Assembly (NCBI RefSeq): GCF_028473745.1
Contig: NZ_CP101137.1
Coordinates: 2,046,001 to 2,110,000 of the forward strand
From: Streptomyces sp. M92
GTDB lineage: Bacteria > Actinomycetota > Actinomycetes > Streptomycetales > Streptomycetaceae
Direction: 5' to 3'
Length of the DNA: 64,000 bases
Part shown: positions 35,001 to 43,916 of the stretch, in pieces
How the letters are laid out: the number at the start of each line of letters is the position of its first letter
Position numbering within the stretch: position 1 is the stretch's first letter
Notes under the pieces: model-generated
Database searches by the model: none
What the model was told of the DNA's origin: nothing
The model's input: the letters and a program-made list of their open reading frames with translations, nothing else
Translations under genes and position numbers: made by a program

Positions 35001-36890
35001 GAGGCGTGGACCCGCCGCGCCGCCTCCCTGGCCCGCGCCCGCGACACCTTCGGACTCGCCCCCGCCATCGCCGACCTGGAGGCGGAACTGGCCACCGCGA
35101 CCGGCACCCGCGCGGCGGCCGCGTACCTCTTCGAGGAACTGACGTCCGCCCCCGAAGGCTTCGTGATCAGCGCCGGCACCCGGACCCTGCTCGACAAGTT
35201 CCGCCGCACCACGGGGGACTCGGCCTACGACGACGACCTGACCGCCCTCACCGACCCGGCCGCCCGTCGGCAACTCGTCGAGGCGTGGCTGACGTCGTAC
35301 ACGGCCGCGACCGGCACCGACCTCGCGCCGGGCGACCTGGCCGAGGCGGTGGCCGCCGAGCTGTGCCCCGAACTGCCCCGCTACGAGTCGGACGCACCCC
35401 TGACCGAGACCGTCGCCGGCCTCCTGGGCACCCACCCCCGCATCCACGACGACGACCGGGCTCTGACCGTCCGGATCGACGAGCTCCTCGCCCGTACCCG
35501 CGACTTCCGCGCCCGCGAGGTCCCGGCCCACCGCGCCTACCAGCGCCGCCGCGCGGAACTGGTCGCCGCCGAACGCGGCCGCCTCCGCCTGGACGAGCAC
35601 CGGCCGCGCGTGATGTCGGCCTTCGTGCGCAGCCGGCTCATCGACGAGGTCTACCTCCCGCTGATCGGCGACAGCCTCGCCAAGCAGCTGGGTACCACCG
35701 GCGACAGCAAGCGCACCGACACCGGCGGCCTGCTGCTGCTCATCTCCCCGCCGGGCTACGGCAAGACGACCCTCATGGAGTACGTCGCCGACCGCCTCGG
35801 CCTGCTGCTGGTCAAGGTCAACGGCCCCGCCCTGGGCCACACGGTGACCTCCCTCGACCCGGCCGAGGCCCCGAACGCCACGGCCCGGCAGGAGGTGGAG
35901 AAGATCAACTTCGCTCTCCAGGCGGGCAACAACACCCTGCTCTACCTGGACGACATCCAGCACACGTCCCCCGAACTCCTCCAGAAGTTCATCCCGTTGT
36001 GCGACGCCACCCGCCGCGTCGAGGGCGTGCGCGACGGCGAGCCGCACACCTACGACCTGCGCGGCAAGCGGTTCGCGGTGTGCATGGCGGGCAACCCGTA
36101 CACCGAGTCCGGCAGCCGCTTCCAGGTGCCCGACATGCTCGCCAACCGCGCCGACGTGTGGAACCTCGGCGACGTCCTGACCGGCAAGCGGGACGCGTTC
36201 GCCGCCAGCTTCGTCGAGAACGCCCTGACCGCCAACCCGGTCCTCGCCCCGCTCGCCGGCCGCGACCGCGCGGACCTGGAGCTGCTGCTCCGGCTGGCCG
36301 GGGGCGACCCGGACGCGCGCGCCGACCGGCTGACCCACCCGTACGAGCCCGCCGAGCTGGACCGGATCACGGCCGTACTGCGGCACCTGGTCGCGGCCCG
36401 CGAGACCGTCCTCGCGGTCAACGCCGCGTACATCGCCTCGGCCGCCCAGTCGGACGCCACCCGCACCGAGCCGCCCTTCCGGCTCCAGGGCTCGTACCGC
36501 AACATGAACAAGATCGCCCAGCGCATCCAGCCGGTCATGAACGACACCGAACTGTCCGCCCTGCTCGACGACCACTACGCGGCCGAGGCCCAGACCCTGA
36601 CCACCGGCGCCGAGGCCAACCTGCTGAAGCTCGCCGAGCTGCGGGGCACGCTGACCGCCGACCGCGCCGCCCGCTGGGCGGAGCTGAAGGCGGCGTACGT
36701 CCGCACCCAGTCCCTCGGCGGCCCCGAGGACGACCCCCTCACCCGGGCCGTGGCCGCCCTCGGCCTGCTCGCCGACCGGGTGGCGGCCGTCGAGTCGGCG
36801 ATCAGCCGGGCCACCGACCCGCGCCACCTCGTCGCGAACCCGTCCGCCCGCCACGCGGCCCGGCCGGTCCGGGAGCCCGGAGGGGACTGA
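32007..36890 (+). CDS. Giant AAA ATPase with DUF3686-type N-terminal region
   Basis: A 1627-residue cytoplasmic protein of the type often named DNA repair ATPase. The first 450 residues or so resemble DUF3686; a helical, coiled-coil-prone region spans about 490-850 (RRERAxxR-type Arg/Glu-rich). The AAA module is near the C-terminus: Walker A SPPGYGKTTLMEYVADRLGL (about 1246-1265), Walker B TLLYLDDIQHTS (near 1315) and a sensor-like CMAGNPYTESGSRFQVPDML. It lies 45 bp after the flotillin. Likely a membrane-linked remodelling ATPase; the DNA-repair label is a family name and is not shown here. Confidence 0.85.
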   Translation: MTTALDTGTYEVLRDRLTAQAAELARRAEALNARRVEEFGSLRLELAGTEQLRTDPVCVPRDLVSVGGVLLFGYNTVPGRGPDTAVGDVLALHGRDLDRLPEDAVPGLLDDPAFVREFAALHRYFHQARLLRLSRVEDRLLAVFRTGEKADDIRVLRWALTDDGRASFLDARGDRDHVLAPAHDFTWTATTREDHVLGRHPHVSIEGEVFVETLNGTLTVKAEDDTETDQGVYAEPVDEPLQSLADAHIAYARVGALVLLDVRPYKEDTHRYLVFNTLTRTAVRLDGIGRACRRLPDDQGVVFAGGYCLATGTHRTFDGVDTEGMEFERTVRSPNGEDVLYAFHARAAGRHLLLPYNVIRKEVATPLTCHGWALSDDGTLLALRAAGAEPQRVHPVQRWTSPYVSDTHAAARPSGTGPLARVGNPDLVRGISDCLSVTRAVTGTTPTGEVYEALVAACVRTADTHHWLTEPDLGALHEPLTQVRATAEQVLAEFETVQALTRQAADALTGASARVTTVVRRLRGETPRSAAAWVAGLTELRQAQGQLLTLKDLRYADTGRIDDLAAEVERDLASFAQRAVTHLAHEDAFADHRADVERLVADAEAITTAAEAEPVAARLDEHAESLRTVTDVVSGLDIGDATVRTSVLERIAEVLSGVNRARATLDGRRRALRDREGRAEFAAEFALLGQAVTAALAAAGTPEECDEQLARLLVRVENLESRFAESDDFLAELADKRDEVHEALSARKQTLADARARRAERLAESADRVLATIVRRASGLADADAVTTYFTSDPMPAKVRRTADELRALGDEVRAEELDGRLKSARQQALRALRDRTDLYADGGRTVRLGGHRFAVGTQALDLTLVPQGDGLAFALTGTDYRSPVTDPDFAATRPYWDRPLPSESPDVYRAEHLAARLLDEHGPAALAAADDLPALVGQAAQEAYDEGYERGVHDHDAALILAALLRLHEGAGLLRHEPSARAAAQLYWAHGTTAGEREAWTRRAASLARARDTFGLAPAIADLEAELATATGTRAAAAYLFEELTSAPEGFVISAGTRTLLDKFRRTTGDSAYDDDLTALTDPAARRQLVEAWLTSYTAATGTDLAPGDLAEAVAAELCPELPRYESDAPLTETVAGLLGTHPRIHDDDRALTVRIDELLARTRDFRAREVPAHRAYQRRRAELVAAERGRLRLDEHRPRVMSAFVRSRLIDEVYLPLIGDSLAKQLGTTGDSKRTDTGGLLLLISPPGYGKTTLMEYVADRLGLLLVKVNGPALGHTVTSLDPAEAPNATARQEVEKINFALQAGNNTLLYLDDIQHTSPELLQKFIPLCDATRRVEGVRDGEPHTYDLRGKRFAVCMAGNPYTESGSRFQVPDMLANRADVWNLGDVLTGKRDAFAASFVENALTANPVLAPLAGRDRADLELLLRLAGGDPDARADRLTHPYEPAELDRITAVLRHLVAARETVLAVNAAYIASAAQSDATRTEPPFRLQGSYRNMNKIAQRIQPVMNDTELSALLDDHYAAEAQTLTTGAEANLLKLAELRGTLTADRAARWAELKAAYVRTQSLGGPEDDPLTRAVAALGLLADRVAAVESAISRATDPRHLVANPSARHAARPVREPGGD

Positions 36891-36917
36891 CCGGGAGCCC
36901 TACCGAGGACGGACGGC

Positions 36918-36964
36918 GAACGGCCCAGTGCTCACCAAGGCGCGAGGTGAGCACTGGGCCGTTC
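36918..36964. terminator. Perfect 19-bp inverted repeat, bidirectional terminator
   Basis: Arms 36918-36936 and 36946-36964 (GAACGGCCCAGTGCTCACC and its exact complement) around a 9-base loop, between the convergent ATPase and symporter genes. Long enough to terminate both. Confidence 0.85.
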
Positions 36965-36988
36965 AAGGAGCCGGGCCGCGTGAGGCGG

Positions 36989-38527
36989 TCAGACGGTGGT
37001 CTTCGCCGACTCCTGGTCTCCGTCGCCGTCCCCGGTGCTCCCACCGGACTTCCGGGCGCGGACGTGCTCCAGGAAGCTGTTGAGCTCCCGCCTGACGACG
37101 GGGGCGAGCAGGTAGAGACCGATGATGTTGATGACGGCGAGCGAGAAGAGGAAGGCGTCCGCCAGGTCGATCAGGGTCTGCAGCGTCAGCAGCGAACCCG
37201 CGATGGCGAAGAGGGTGTAGACGACCTTGTACGTGATCTCGCTGGCCCGGCTGCGGCCGAAGAGGTACGTCCACGACTTGAGGCCGTAGTAGCCCCAGGT
37301 CAGCACCGTGGAGATCGCGAACAGCAGCACCGCGAGGGTGAGGACGTACGGGAACCAGGGCAGGACCGTCTCGAAGGCGTCGGAGGTGATCGTGACGCCG
37401 CCGATGTCCTGGCCCGCGCGGGCCTCGCCCCAGCTGTCGGGGTTGGCGATGACGATGGTCAGCGCGGTCATGGTACAGACGACGACGGTGTCGATGAACG
37501 GCTCCAGCAGCGCGACCAGGCCCTCACTGGCGGGGTGCTTGGTCTTGACCGCGGCGTGCGCGATGGGGGCGGAGCCGAGACCGGCCTCGTTGGAGAAGGC
37601 GGCCCGCTTGAAGCCGATGATCAGCGCGCCCAGCACACCACCGACGACGCCCTGGGGGTTGAACGCGCCCTCGACGATGCGGACGACGGCGTCCGGCACG
37701 GCGGTGATGTTGACCAGGATCACGGTCAGGCAGGCGAGGATGTAGATGCCGGCCATGGCGGGCACGAGCCTGCTGGTGACGCTGGCGATGGAACGGATGC
37801 CGCCGAGGAGCACGATGCCGACGACCGCGGCGACCAGGATGCCGAAGAACAGGGCGCCGGCGGAGGAACCCAGCGCGCCGTCCTCGCCGCCGGCGACCGA
37901 GACCAGCTGCGCGTAGGACTGGTTGACCTGGAAGAGGTTGCCGCCGAAGAGGCCGAAGAACAGGATCAGGAAGGAGGCGAGAACCGCGAGGACCTTGCCG
38001 AGGGTCTTGCCGTTCTTGCCGAAGCGCTCGGCCAGCCCCTTGGGCAGGTAGTGCATCGGGCCGCCGGAGACGGTGCCGTCGGCGTGCACCTCGCGGTACT
38101 TCACGCCGAGGGTGACCTCGACGAACTTGGTGGCCATGCCGAGCAGGCCGCACAGGACCATCCAGAACGTGGCGCCGGCACCGCCGATGGAGACGGCGAC
38201 GGCCACACCGGCGATGTTGCCGAGGCCGACGGTGCCGGAGACGGCGGCGGTCAGCGCCTGGAAGTGGTTGACCTCACCGGCCGACCCCTTCTCGTCGTAC
38301 TTGCCCCTCACCACGTCGACGGCGAGTTTGAACTTGCGGAGCTGGATGAATCCGAACCAGCTGGTGAAGACCAGGCCGGCCACGACGAGCCAGGCGACGA
38401 TGAGGGGCAGGTCGGCATCGCCGACGGGGACGGTGTAGAAGACCACCTCCCCCAGCCACTCGGCTATGGGCTCGAAGAATCCGCTGACTGCTTCGTCCAC
38501 GGACTGGGTGACGGAGTCGAGTGACAC
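36989..38527 (-). CDS. Sodium:alanine symporter family (AGCS) transporter
   Basis: A 512-residue polytopic membrane protein, about ten helices. Family landmarks are ALTAAVSGTVGLGNIAGVAV, MVLCGLLGMATKFVEVTLGV, AAFSNEAGLGSAPIAHAAVK and WGYYGLKSWTYLFG. It imports alanine or glycine with sodium. The C-terminal tail is hydrophilic (GGSTGDGDGDQESAK). GTG 38527 is the start, with a GAGG site nearby. The ATPase gene points towards it across a shared terminator. Confidence 0.93.
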   Translation of the reverse strand: MSLDSVTQSVDEAVSGFFEPIAEWLGEVVFYTVPVGDADLPLIVAWLVVAGLVFTSWFGFIQLRKFKLAVDVVRGKYDEKGSAGEVNHFQALTAAVSGTVGLGNIAGVAVAVSIGGAGATFWMVLCGLLGMATKFVEVTLGVKYREVHADGTVSGGPMHYLPKGLAERFGKNGKTLGKVLAVLASFLILFFGLFGGNLFQVNQSYAQLVSVAGGEDGALGSSAGALFFGILVAAVVGIVLLGGIRSIASVTSRLVPAMAGIYILACLTVILVNITAVPDAVVRIVEGAFNPQGVVGGVLGALIIGFKRAAFSNEAGLGSAPIAHAAVKTKHPASEGLVALLEPFIDTVVVCTMTALTIVIANPDSWGEARAGQDIGGVTITSDAFETVLPWFPYVLTLAVLLFAISTVLTWGYYGLKSWTYLFGRSRASEITYKVVYTLFAIAGSLLTLQTLIDLADAFLFSLAVINIIGLYLLAPVVRRELNSFLEHVRARKSGGSTGDGDGDQESAKTTV

Positions 38528-38982
<455 letters not shown>

Positions 38983-39393
38983 ATGACCACCACCGTCAAC
39001 GACATGCTCCGCACCTACCCCGCCGACCTGGGCGGGGTGGACCGGGAAGCCATGGCCAGGTGCATCGAGGAATGCGTCGCCTGCGCACAGGCGTGCACCG
39101 CGTGCGCGGACGCCTGCCTCTCGGAGGACATGGTCGGCGACCTCACCAAGTGCATCCGCACGAACATGGACTGCGCCGACGTCTGTGACGCCACCGCGTC
39201 GGTCCTGTCCCGCCACACGGGCTACGACGCCAACATCACCCGAGCCGTCCTGCAGGCCTGCGCCACCGTCTGCAAGGCCTGCGCCGACGAGTGCGCCACC
39301 CACGCCGACACGCACGAACACTGCCGGGTGTGCGCGGAAGCCTGCCGACGCTGCGAGCAGGCGTGCAACGAACTGCTCGCGAGCCTGGGCTGA
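38983..39393 (+). CDS. Cys-rich four-helix-bundle copper storage protein (Csp/DUF326-like)
   Basis: A 136-residue protein with 18 cysteines spaced three to four apart on predicted helices (CIEECVACAQACTACADACL, RVCAEACRRCEQACNELL) plus several histidines. This is the pattern of Csp proteins, which hold many Cu(I) ions inside a four-helix bundle. There is no signal peptide, so it should act in the cytoplasm like Csp3. GAGGAGAG precedes ATG 38983. Likely buffers or stores copper; in Streptomyces copper matters for development. Confidence 0.9.
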   Translation: MTTTVNDMLRTYPADLGGVDREAMARCIEECVACAQACTACADACLSEDMVGDLTKCIRTNMDCADVCDATASVLSRHTGYDANITRAVLQACATVCKACADECATHADTHEHCRVCAEACRRCEQACNELLASLG

Positions 39394-39442
39394 GACGCGG
39401 CAAGGGCCTGTTCCCCACCGGGGCCCCGGGCCGCCCACCGGC

Positions 39443-40258
39443 TCAGCAGGCCGTAGGCAGGCGCTCCCCGACGTGGTGGCCCCGGCAGCTCCGACAGCGC
39501 CCCGGCTCCTGGGCGCGAAAGGCACGCTCGCAGCCGTCGCAGGTCTGGAACGGCAGCACGGCAGGACGCTCGACGGCCGGTGGGAGAGGCGCGGGGGCCG
39601 GGGGCGGCACGGGCAGAGGCGTCTCCCGCAGGCGGAACGCGAGGATGCTTGCCGGGCGTGCCCGGAAGCGGTCGGGAAGCCGTACGGTCAGCAGCTCGGT
39701 GATCTCGTGCGCTCCCACTCCGGCCGCCAGCCATGCGGCCACGGCCGGTGCCAGGCGGGCGGCCTCCCGCGCGGACAGGACGAGACGGGGGTCGACCCGA
39801 CGCAGGGCGGTCAGCACGGCGACCGCCTTCGGATCGGCGTCGGCGAGCGCGGGCGTCGGCCTCCCGGTCACCTCGGGATCGGGGCCGGGCGCCACCTCAC
39901 TGTCCCGTTCCCGTTCCCGTTCCCGTTCCCGGGGCAGGGGCCGCGTCGGTGGCGCGGGCGGCCGGCCCGGGCCGTCGCCCCCGGGCACGTCGTAGAAGTA
40001 CGTCCGGGTGCGGATCCGCCCGGAGGGCGTTCGCTCGCGTCGCCGTTCCAGGTACCCGGCGGCCTCCAGCTCCCGCAGGGCGCGCGAGATCAGGATCTCG
40101 CCCTCGCTGAAGTGCTCGCACAGGGCGGCGATGGTGACGGGGGCGCCGGTGGGCAACGACAGGATGTACACGGCCACGCCGACCGTGACCGCGCTGCCGC
40201 GCGGTATGGGTCGAGTTGACCCTTGAGGTGCCGACTCTGCTCTAGCCGCCGTTGTCAC
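39443..40258 (-). CDS. Winged-helix/zinc-ribbon regulator-like protein (second copy)
   Basis: A 271-residue relative of the protein at 13232-14290. It has a winged helix (IAALCEHFSEGEILISRALR, ELEAAGYLERRRERTPSGRI), a short linker containing a RERERERERD run encoded by a GTTCCC DNA repeat near 39905-39930, a helical middle (DPRLVLSAREAARLAPAVAA, GVGAHEITELLTVRLPDRF) and a C-terminal CxxC...CxxC ribbon (TCDGCERAF, GRCRSCRGHH). DNA-binding is likely; target unknown. GTG 40258 is the frame start, but the true start may be a little downstream since no ribosome site is visible. Confidence 0.75.
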   Translation of the reverse strand: MTTAARAESAPQGSTRPIPRGSAVTVGVAVYILSLPTGAPVTIAALCEHFSEGEILISRALRELEAAGYLERRRERTPSGRIRTRTYFYDVPGGDGPGRPPAPPTRPLPRERERERERDSEVAPGPDPEVTGRPTPALADADPKAVAVLTALRRVDPRLVLSAREAARLAPAVAAWLAAGVGAHEITELLTVRLPDRFRARPASILAFRLRETPLPVPPPAPAPLPPAVERPAVLPFQTCDGCERAFRAQEPGRCRSCRGHHVGERLPTAC

Positions 40259-40310
40259 GCAGCGCTAACGAGGACATCGTGCCGGGCGGGTCGGTGGACG
40301 TGGCGGGGCC

Positions 40311-40928
40311 TCACCACCCGCAGTCGATGTCGGCCGATCCTCCGTTGACGACCGGATCGGTGCTTGTGCCGCTGATCCGCAGAGAACCGCCGTCCTCCCC
40401 CCAGCGCAACGCGTACGTGCCAGCGTCGAAGGGCCGGTAACCATCGTCGACCGTCCAGGATCCCGACTGGCCCAGGGCCAGGCCCGTGTGCCCCACCGCG
40501 TACGCCTCGCCATTGGCGATCGCGAGAAAGGACGTCTCCCGCACCACGACCGTGCAGCCTTCCGGCCCCGCAGGGCGCAGTATGTGGTACTCCGCGTCCG
40601 AGAGCAGGTCGTCCACCGCTCCCCATGCGATGCCAAGGACCGCCGAGCCGATCAGCAGACTGTCCCCCAGCCGTGCCCACCTGGCCGGCGTCCGCGGAAG
40701 CCCGGAAGCGCCCGCGGGGCGGCCCGCCCGAGTGAGGGCCCGCCGGAGAACGAGCGACATGACGAGCAGAGCCGCACTCACGCCCCAGCCAGGGACCACC
40801 CTCCCTTGTACGACCAGCAGGAGGCTGCACCAGCTTGCCGCGGCGGCGAGTGCCAGACTCCCGATACCCACTGCCGAGGCGACTGCGGGTGGCAACCTCA
40901 CGGTGTGCTGTGCGCGTGCTTCAGTCAC
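40311..40928 (-). CDS. Hypothetical membrane protein
   Basis: About 205 residues from GTG 40928 (the frame opens at 41006). Three membrane segments are visible: SLALAAAASWCSLLLVV, GVSAALLVMSLVLRRA and LLIGSAVLGIAWGAV. A C-terminal soluble part of about 90 residues follows, with EGCTVVVRETSFLAIANGEA and YALRWGEDGGSLRISGTSTD. I do not recognise the family. It lies 52 bp upstream of the winged-helix gene in the same direction. Confidence 0.65.
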   Translation of the reverse strand: MTEARAQHTVRLPPAVASAVGIGSLALAAAASWCSLLLVVQGRVVPGWGVSAALLVMSLVLRRALTRAGRPAGASGLPRTPARWARLGDSLLIGSAVLGIAWGAVDDLLSDAEYHILRPAGPEGCTVVVRETSFLAIANGEAYAVGHTGLALGQSGSWTVDDGYRPFDAGTYALRWGEDGGSLRISGTSTDPVVNGGSADIDCGW

Positions 40929-41133
40929 GGCGGTAAGACACTCCGAACGCGTCGACAGTTGCGGTGGGAGGCCGAAACGCGGTGAGAGTTCGGGGGTCCA
41001 CGGCAAACTGCTTGCCTGGGCCTCGTCGGGGAGCTTGGTCAGCTGGATGTTCGCTGGGCAGGGACCCGTGCGTCTGATGATCGTCGTTGGTCACCGTCGA
41101 GCGGTGGTCACGCAAATAGACCCGCACGCGAAA

Positions 41134-41173
41134 CAGGTCTCTAGCCTACTCATGTGAATAGGCTAGAGACCTG
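41134..41173 (-). terminator. Terminator of tRNA-Pro
   Basis: CAGGTCTCTAGCCTA (41134-41148) and its exact complement (41159-41173) form a 15-bp hairpin with a 10-base loop, starting 12 bases past the tRNA 3' end on the minus strand and followed by TTT. Confidence 0.85.
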
Positions 41174-41184
41174 GTGTTTCTCTG

Positions 41185-41258
<74 letters not shown>

Positions 41259-41260
41259 AT

Positions 41261-41282
41261 CGTCGCCGCTCTCGCGGCGACG
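41261..41282. repeat. Hairpin upstream of tRNA-Pro
   Basis: CGTCGCCGC, TCTC, GCGGCGACG: perfect 9-bp stem immediately 5' of the tRNA. It may guide processing of the precursor or be a terminator for leftward transcription from the gene upstream. Confidence 0.5.
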
Positions 41283-41324
41283 TCGTTTACTTTAGCCCAC
41301 CCGGAGCCGGAGACGAAATCCGGT

Positions 41325-42056
41325 TTACCAGCGGCGGCGCAGTGGGTTCGGGCGGATGTGGTCCAGGGCCACGAGGAGGACGCCCAGGGCGTAGAGGGAG
41401 AGGCCCAGGAGGAGGGCGTTGCCGAGGACGCCCCGGTAGCCGTGCTGGTCGACGTCGAGGAAGGGGTAGAGGTAGCGGTCCTCGGTGCCGGGGAGGAGGA
41501 GCTCGCCGCGGGCCAGGGAGAAGGCCAGGTAGGCCAGGGGGTAGAGGAGCCACGCGGCGGCCTGGCGCAGGTGGAGGCGGCCGGGGGCGGTGAGGAGGAG
41601 CCAGTCCAGGGCCGCGGCGGCGGGGACGGCCGTGTTGAGGATGTGGGTCGCGGTCGCTTGCCAGCCGGCCCCGGCGGCCGCCGCGTCGGTCAGGAGCAGG
41701 TGGTGCACCAGGCCGGCGGCGACGACGTAGAGCAGGGCCGCGCCGGTCAGGGCGCCCGGCAGAGGGCGGCGGGCGGACCAGGCGCGGCGGGCGGAGGCGA
41801 GCATGACCAGGGTCAGCAGGACGCCGCTCTGGAGCGTGAAGTGGCTGACCGTCCGCGTGGCCGGGCCGCCCGTCACCAGTGCGAGCGTCACGCCCGTCAG
41901 GGCCAGCAGCGCCGTCAGGAGCCGGTAGGCGGCGACCAGGGGGCGGCGTACCGGGGTGATCACGGCGGTCGCCGGGACGGGGGAGGGGAGCAAGGTGGGC
42001 GGGCGGCCCGGGACCGCGGGGAGGTCCGGGATGTCCCTGGGTATCGGGGCTGTCAT
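41325..42056 (-). CDS. Pr6Pr family integral membrane protein
   Basis: A 243-residue polytopic protein with about six membrane helices (for example LLTALLALTGVTLALV, GALTGAALLYVVAAGLVHHL, GVLGNALLLGLSLYALGVLL). Features of the Pr6Pr family are FTLQSGVLLTLVMLASARRA, ALDWLLLTAPGRL, LYPLAYLAFSLARGEL and RYLYPFLDVDQHGY. Function is unknown. Codons are strongly G+C-rich like its neighbours. Confidence 0.82.
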   Translation of the reverse strand: MTAPIPRDIPDLPAVPGRPPTLLPSPVPATAVITPVRRPLVAAYRLLTALLALTGVTLALVTGGPATRTVSHFTLQSGVLLTLVMLASARRAWSARRPLPGALTGAALLYVVAAGLVHHLLLTDAAAAGAGWQATATHILNTAVPAAAALDWLLLTAPGRLHLRQAAAWLLYPLAYLAFSLARGELLLPGTEDRYLYPFLDVDQHGYRGVLGNALLLGLSLYALGVLLVALDHIRPNPLRRRW

Positions 42057-42142
42057 GGGCTCAAGCTAGACAGACCGGATATATGCGGCTACGTGGGTGG
42101 GCCGTGTGGGTTACCCACCCGTCCCCACCGGCCCGCCCGGCG

Positions 42143-43069
42143 TCAGTCCCGTCCCACCAGCGTCAGCAGCGTCGCCTCCGGGGGGCAGGCGAAGCGGACC
42201 GGGGTGTAGCGGTTGGTGCCGCAGCCCGCCGAGACGTGGAGGTAGGAGGTACGGCCCTCGGCCGTGTGGGTGGACAGGCCCTTGACGCGGTCCGTGTCCA
42301 GGTCGCAGTTGGTGACCAGGGCGCCGTAGAAGGGGATGCAGAGCTGGCCGCCGTGGGTGTGGCCGGCCAGGACCAGGGGGTAGCCGTCCGCCGTGTAGGA
42401 GTCCAGGACGCGCAGGTACGGGGCGTGGACGACGCCCATCGAGAAGTCGGCGGTGCCGGACGGGCCGCCGGCCACCTCCGCGTACCGGTCGCGCTTGATG
42501 TGCGGGTCGTCCAGTCCCGTCAGCTCGACGGAGACGCCCTCGACCTTGAGCGTGCCGCGCGTGTTCGTGAGGTTCTGCCAGCCGGCGGCGTCGAAACCGT
42601 CGCGCAGGTCCTCCCACGGATTGTGGACGGCGCCCACGGCGGGCGCGTTGCCGTTCAGCCCGTGGCGGCCCTGGACCTTCTCGATCAGGTATCGGGCGGG
42701 ATTGCGCAGCTTGGGGCCGTAGTAGTCGTTGGAGCCGAAGACGTAGGCGCCCGGGAACTCCATCAGGGGGCCCAGCGCGTCCAGGACCTCCGGGACGCCG
42801 TCCGGGTCGGACAGGTTGTCGCCGGTGTTGATCACGAAGTCGGGGCGCAGGCCGGCCAGGGAGCGCAGCCAGCGCTGCTTCTTGCGCTGGCCGCCGACCA
42901 TGTGGATGTCGGAGACCTGGAGCACGCGCAGCGGACGCATCCCGGAGGGCAGGACGGGGACCGTCACCCGTCGCAGGCGGAAGGACCGGGCCTCGAAGCC
43001 CGCCGCGTAGACCAGACCGGCGGCGCCAACCGCCGTGATTCCCAGGGGTACTCCGTATCGCGCGCGCAT
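42143..43069 (-). CDS. Metallophosphoesterase (YkuE/YaeI-like)
   Basis: A 308-residue calcineurin-like phosphoesterase. An N-terminal hydrophobic helix (VPLGITAVGAAGLVYAAGF) anchors or exports it. Metal-binding motifs are LQVSDIHMVG (DxH), INTGDNLSD (GDN), GSNDYY (in place of GNHE) and VLAGHTHGGQLCIPFYGAL (GHTHGGQ). The missing His in the GNHE position (SND) is noteworthy for this subgroup. Likely acts on a phospholipid headgroup or cell-surface phosphate; substrate unknown. ATG 43069 is the start. Confidence 0.88.
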   Translation of the reverse strand: MRARYGVPLGITAVGAAGLVYAAGFEARSFRLRRVTVPVLPSGMRPLRVLQVSDIHMVGGQRKKQRWLRSLAGLRPDFVINTGDNLSDPDGVPEVLDALGPLMEFPGAYVFGSNDYYGPKLRNPARYLIEKVQGRHGLNGNAPAVGAVHNPWEDLRDGFDAAGWQNLTNTRGTLKVEGVSVELTGLDDPHIKRDRYAEVAGGPSGTADFSMGVVHAPYLRVLDSYTADGYPLVLAGHTHGGQLCIPFYGALVTNCDLDTDRVKGLSTHTAEGRTSYLHVSAGCGTNRYTPVRFACPPEATLLTLVGRD

Positions 43070-43190
43070 GTGTCCATCGTGTCAGAAGCGGGTGCGGGAG
43101 TCGGGTGCGGGAGCCGACCGCGCGCCCGTCCGCCGGGGCACCCTTTAAACGGCAGGCGTCCTTTCCCCGGTACCTGCGACAATCATCATC

Positions 43191-43655
43191 ATGACCACGC
43201 TCAAGTCGAAGCTGCAGGACGACCTCAACGCCGCGATCAAGGAGCGCGACGAGCTCCGCTCCTCGACGCTCCGGCTGACGCTCGCCGCGATCACCAAGGA
43301 AGAGGTCGCGGGGAAGGAGAAGCGGGAGCTCTCCGACGACGAGGTACAGAAGGTGATCACCCGCGAGGCGAAGAAGCGCCGCGAGGCCGCCGAGGCCTTC
43401 GCCCAGGGCGGTCGCGCCGAGAGCGCCGAGCGGGAGAAGGCGGAGGGCGAGGTGCTCGCCGCCTACCTGCCCAAGCAGCTGTCCGACGACGAGTTGGACG
43501 CGATCGTCGCGCAGGCCGTCGAGGAGGCGAAGGCGGCGGGCGCCGAGGGGCCGCGGGCCATGGGTGCCGTCATGAAGATCGTGAACCCGAAGGTGGCCGG
43601 GCAGGCCGAGGGCGGCCGGGTCGCCGCCGCGGTCAAGAAGCTGCTGGCCGGCTGA
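43191..43655 (+). CDS. YqeY/GatB-like domain protein
   Basis: A 154-residue cytoplasmic protein. Family features: LKSKLQDDLNAAIKERDELR, STLRLTLAAI, AKKRREAAEAFAQGGRAESA, LAAYLPKQLSDDELDAIVAQ and MGAVMKIVNPKVAGQAEGGR. YqeY resembles the tail of GatB, which handles tRNA-linked glutamine, but its own role is unsettled. ATG 43191 is used. A strong hairpin terminator follows at 43677. Confidence 0.92.
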   Translation: MTTLKSKLQDDLNAAIKERDELRSSTLRLTLAAITKEEVAGKEKRELSDDEVQKVITREAKKRREAAEAFAQGGRAESAEREKAEGEVLAAYLPKQLSDDELDAIVAQAVEEAKAAGAEGPRAMGAVMKIVNPKVAGQAEGGRVAAAVKKLLAG

Positions 43656-43676
43656 GAAAGCCGCGCGTGCGCTCCC

Positions 43677-43721
43677 TGCGCCTGTTCCGGCTCCGGTCTT
43701 CCGGAGCCCGGGGCAGGCGCA
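43677..43721 (+). terminator. Terminator after YqeY gene
   Basis: Outer stem TGCGCCTG/CAGGCGCA (43677-43684, 43714-43721) and inner stem GGCTCCGG/CCGGAGCC (43689-43696, 43701-43708), loop TCTT, 22 bp after the stop. Confidence 0.8.
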
Positions 43722-43916
43722 GTGCTTTGCGTGCTCTGCCCCCTCCGTGTCGCATTCCCAGCTGTTTCCCGTGATTGCCGATTGCTCCCGCCGTTTCCCC
43801 TGGCGTAATGACGCCGATTTCCCGTCGACGGTTGAGTCGCATTGTCGAGCCTGGTCGAATCGTGCAGGAACGTGTGTGACCAGTTGAGCCCGATCTACTC
43901 AAATGGGGATACCACC

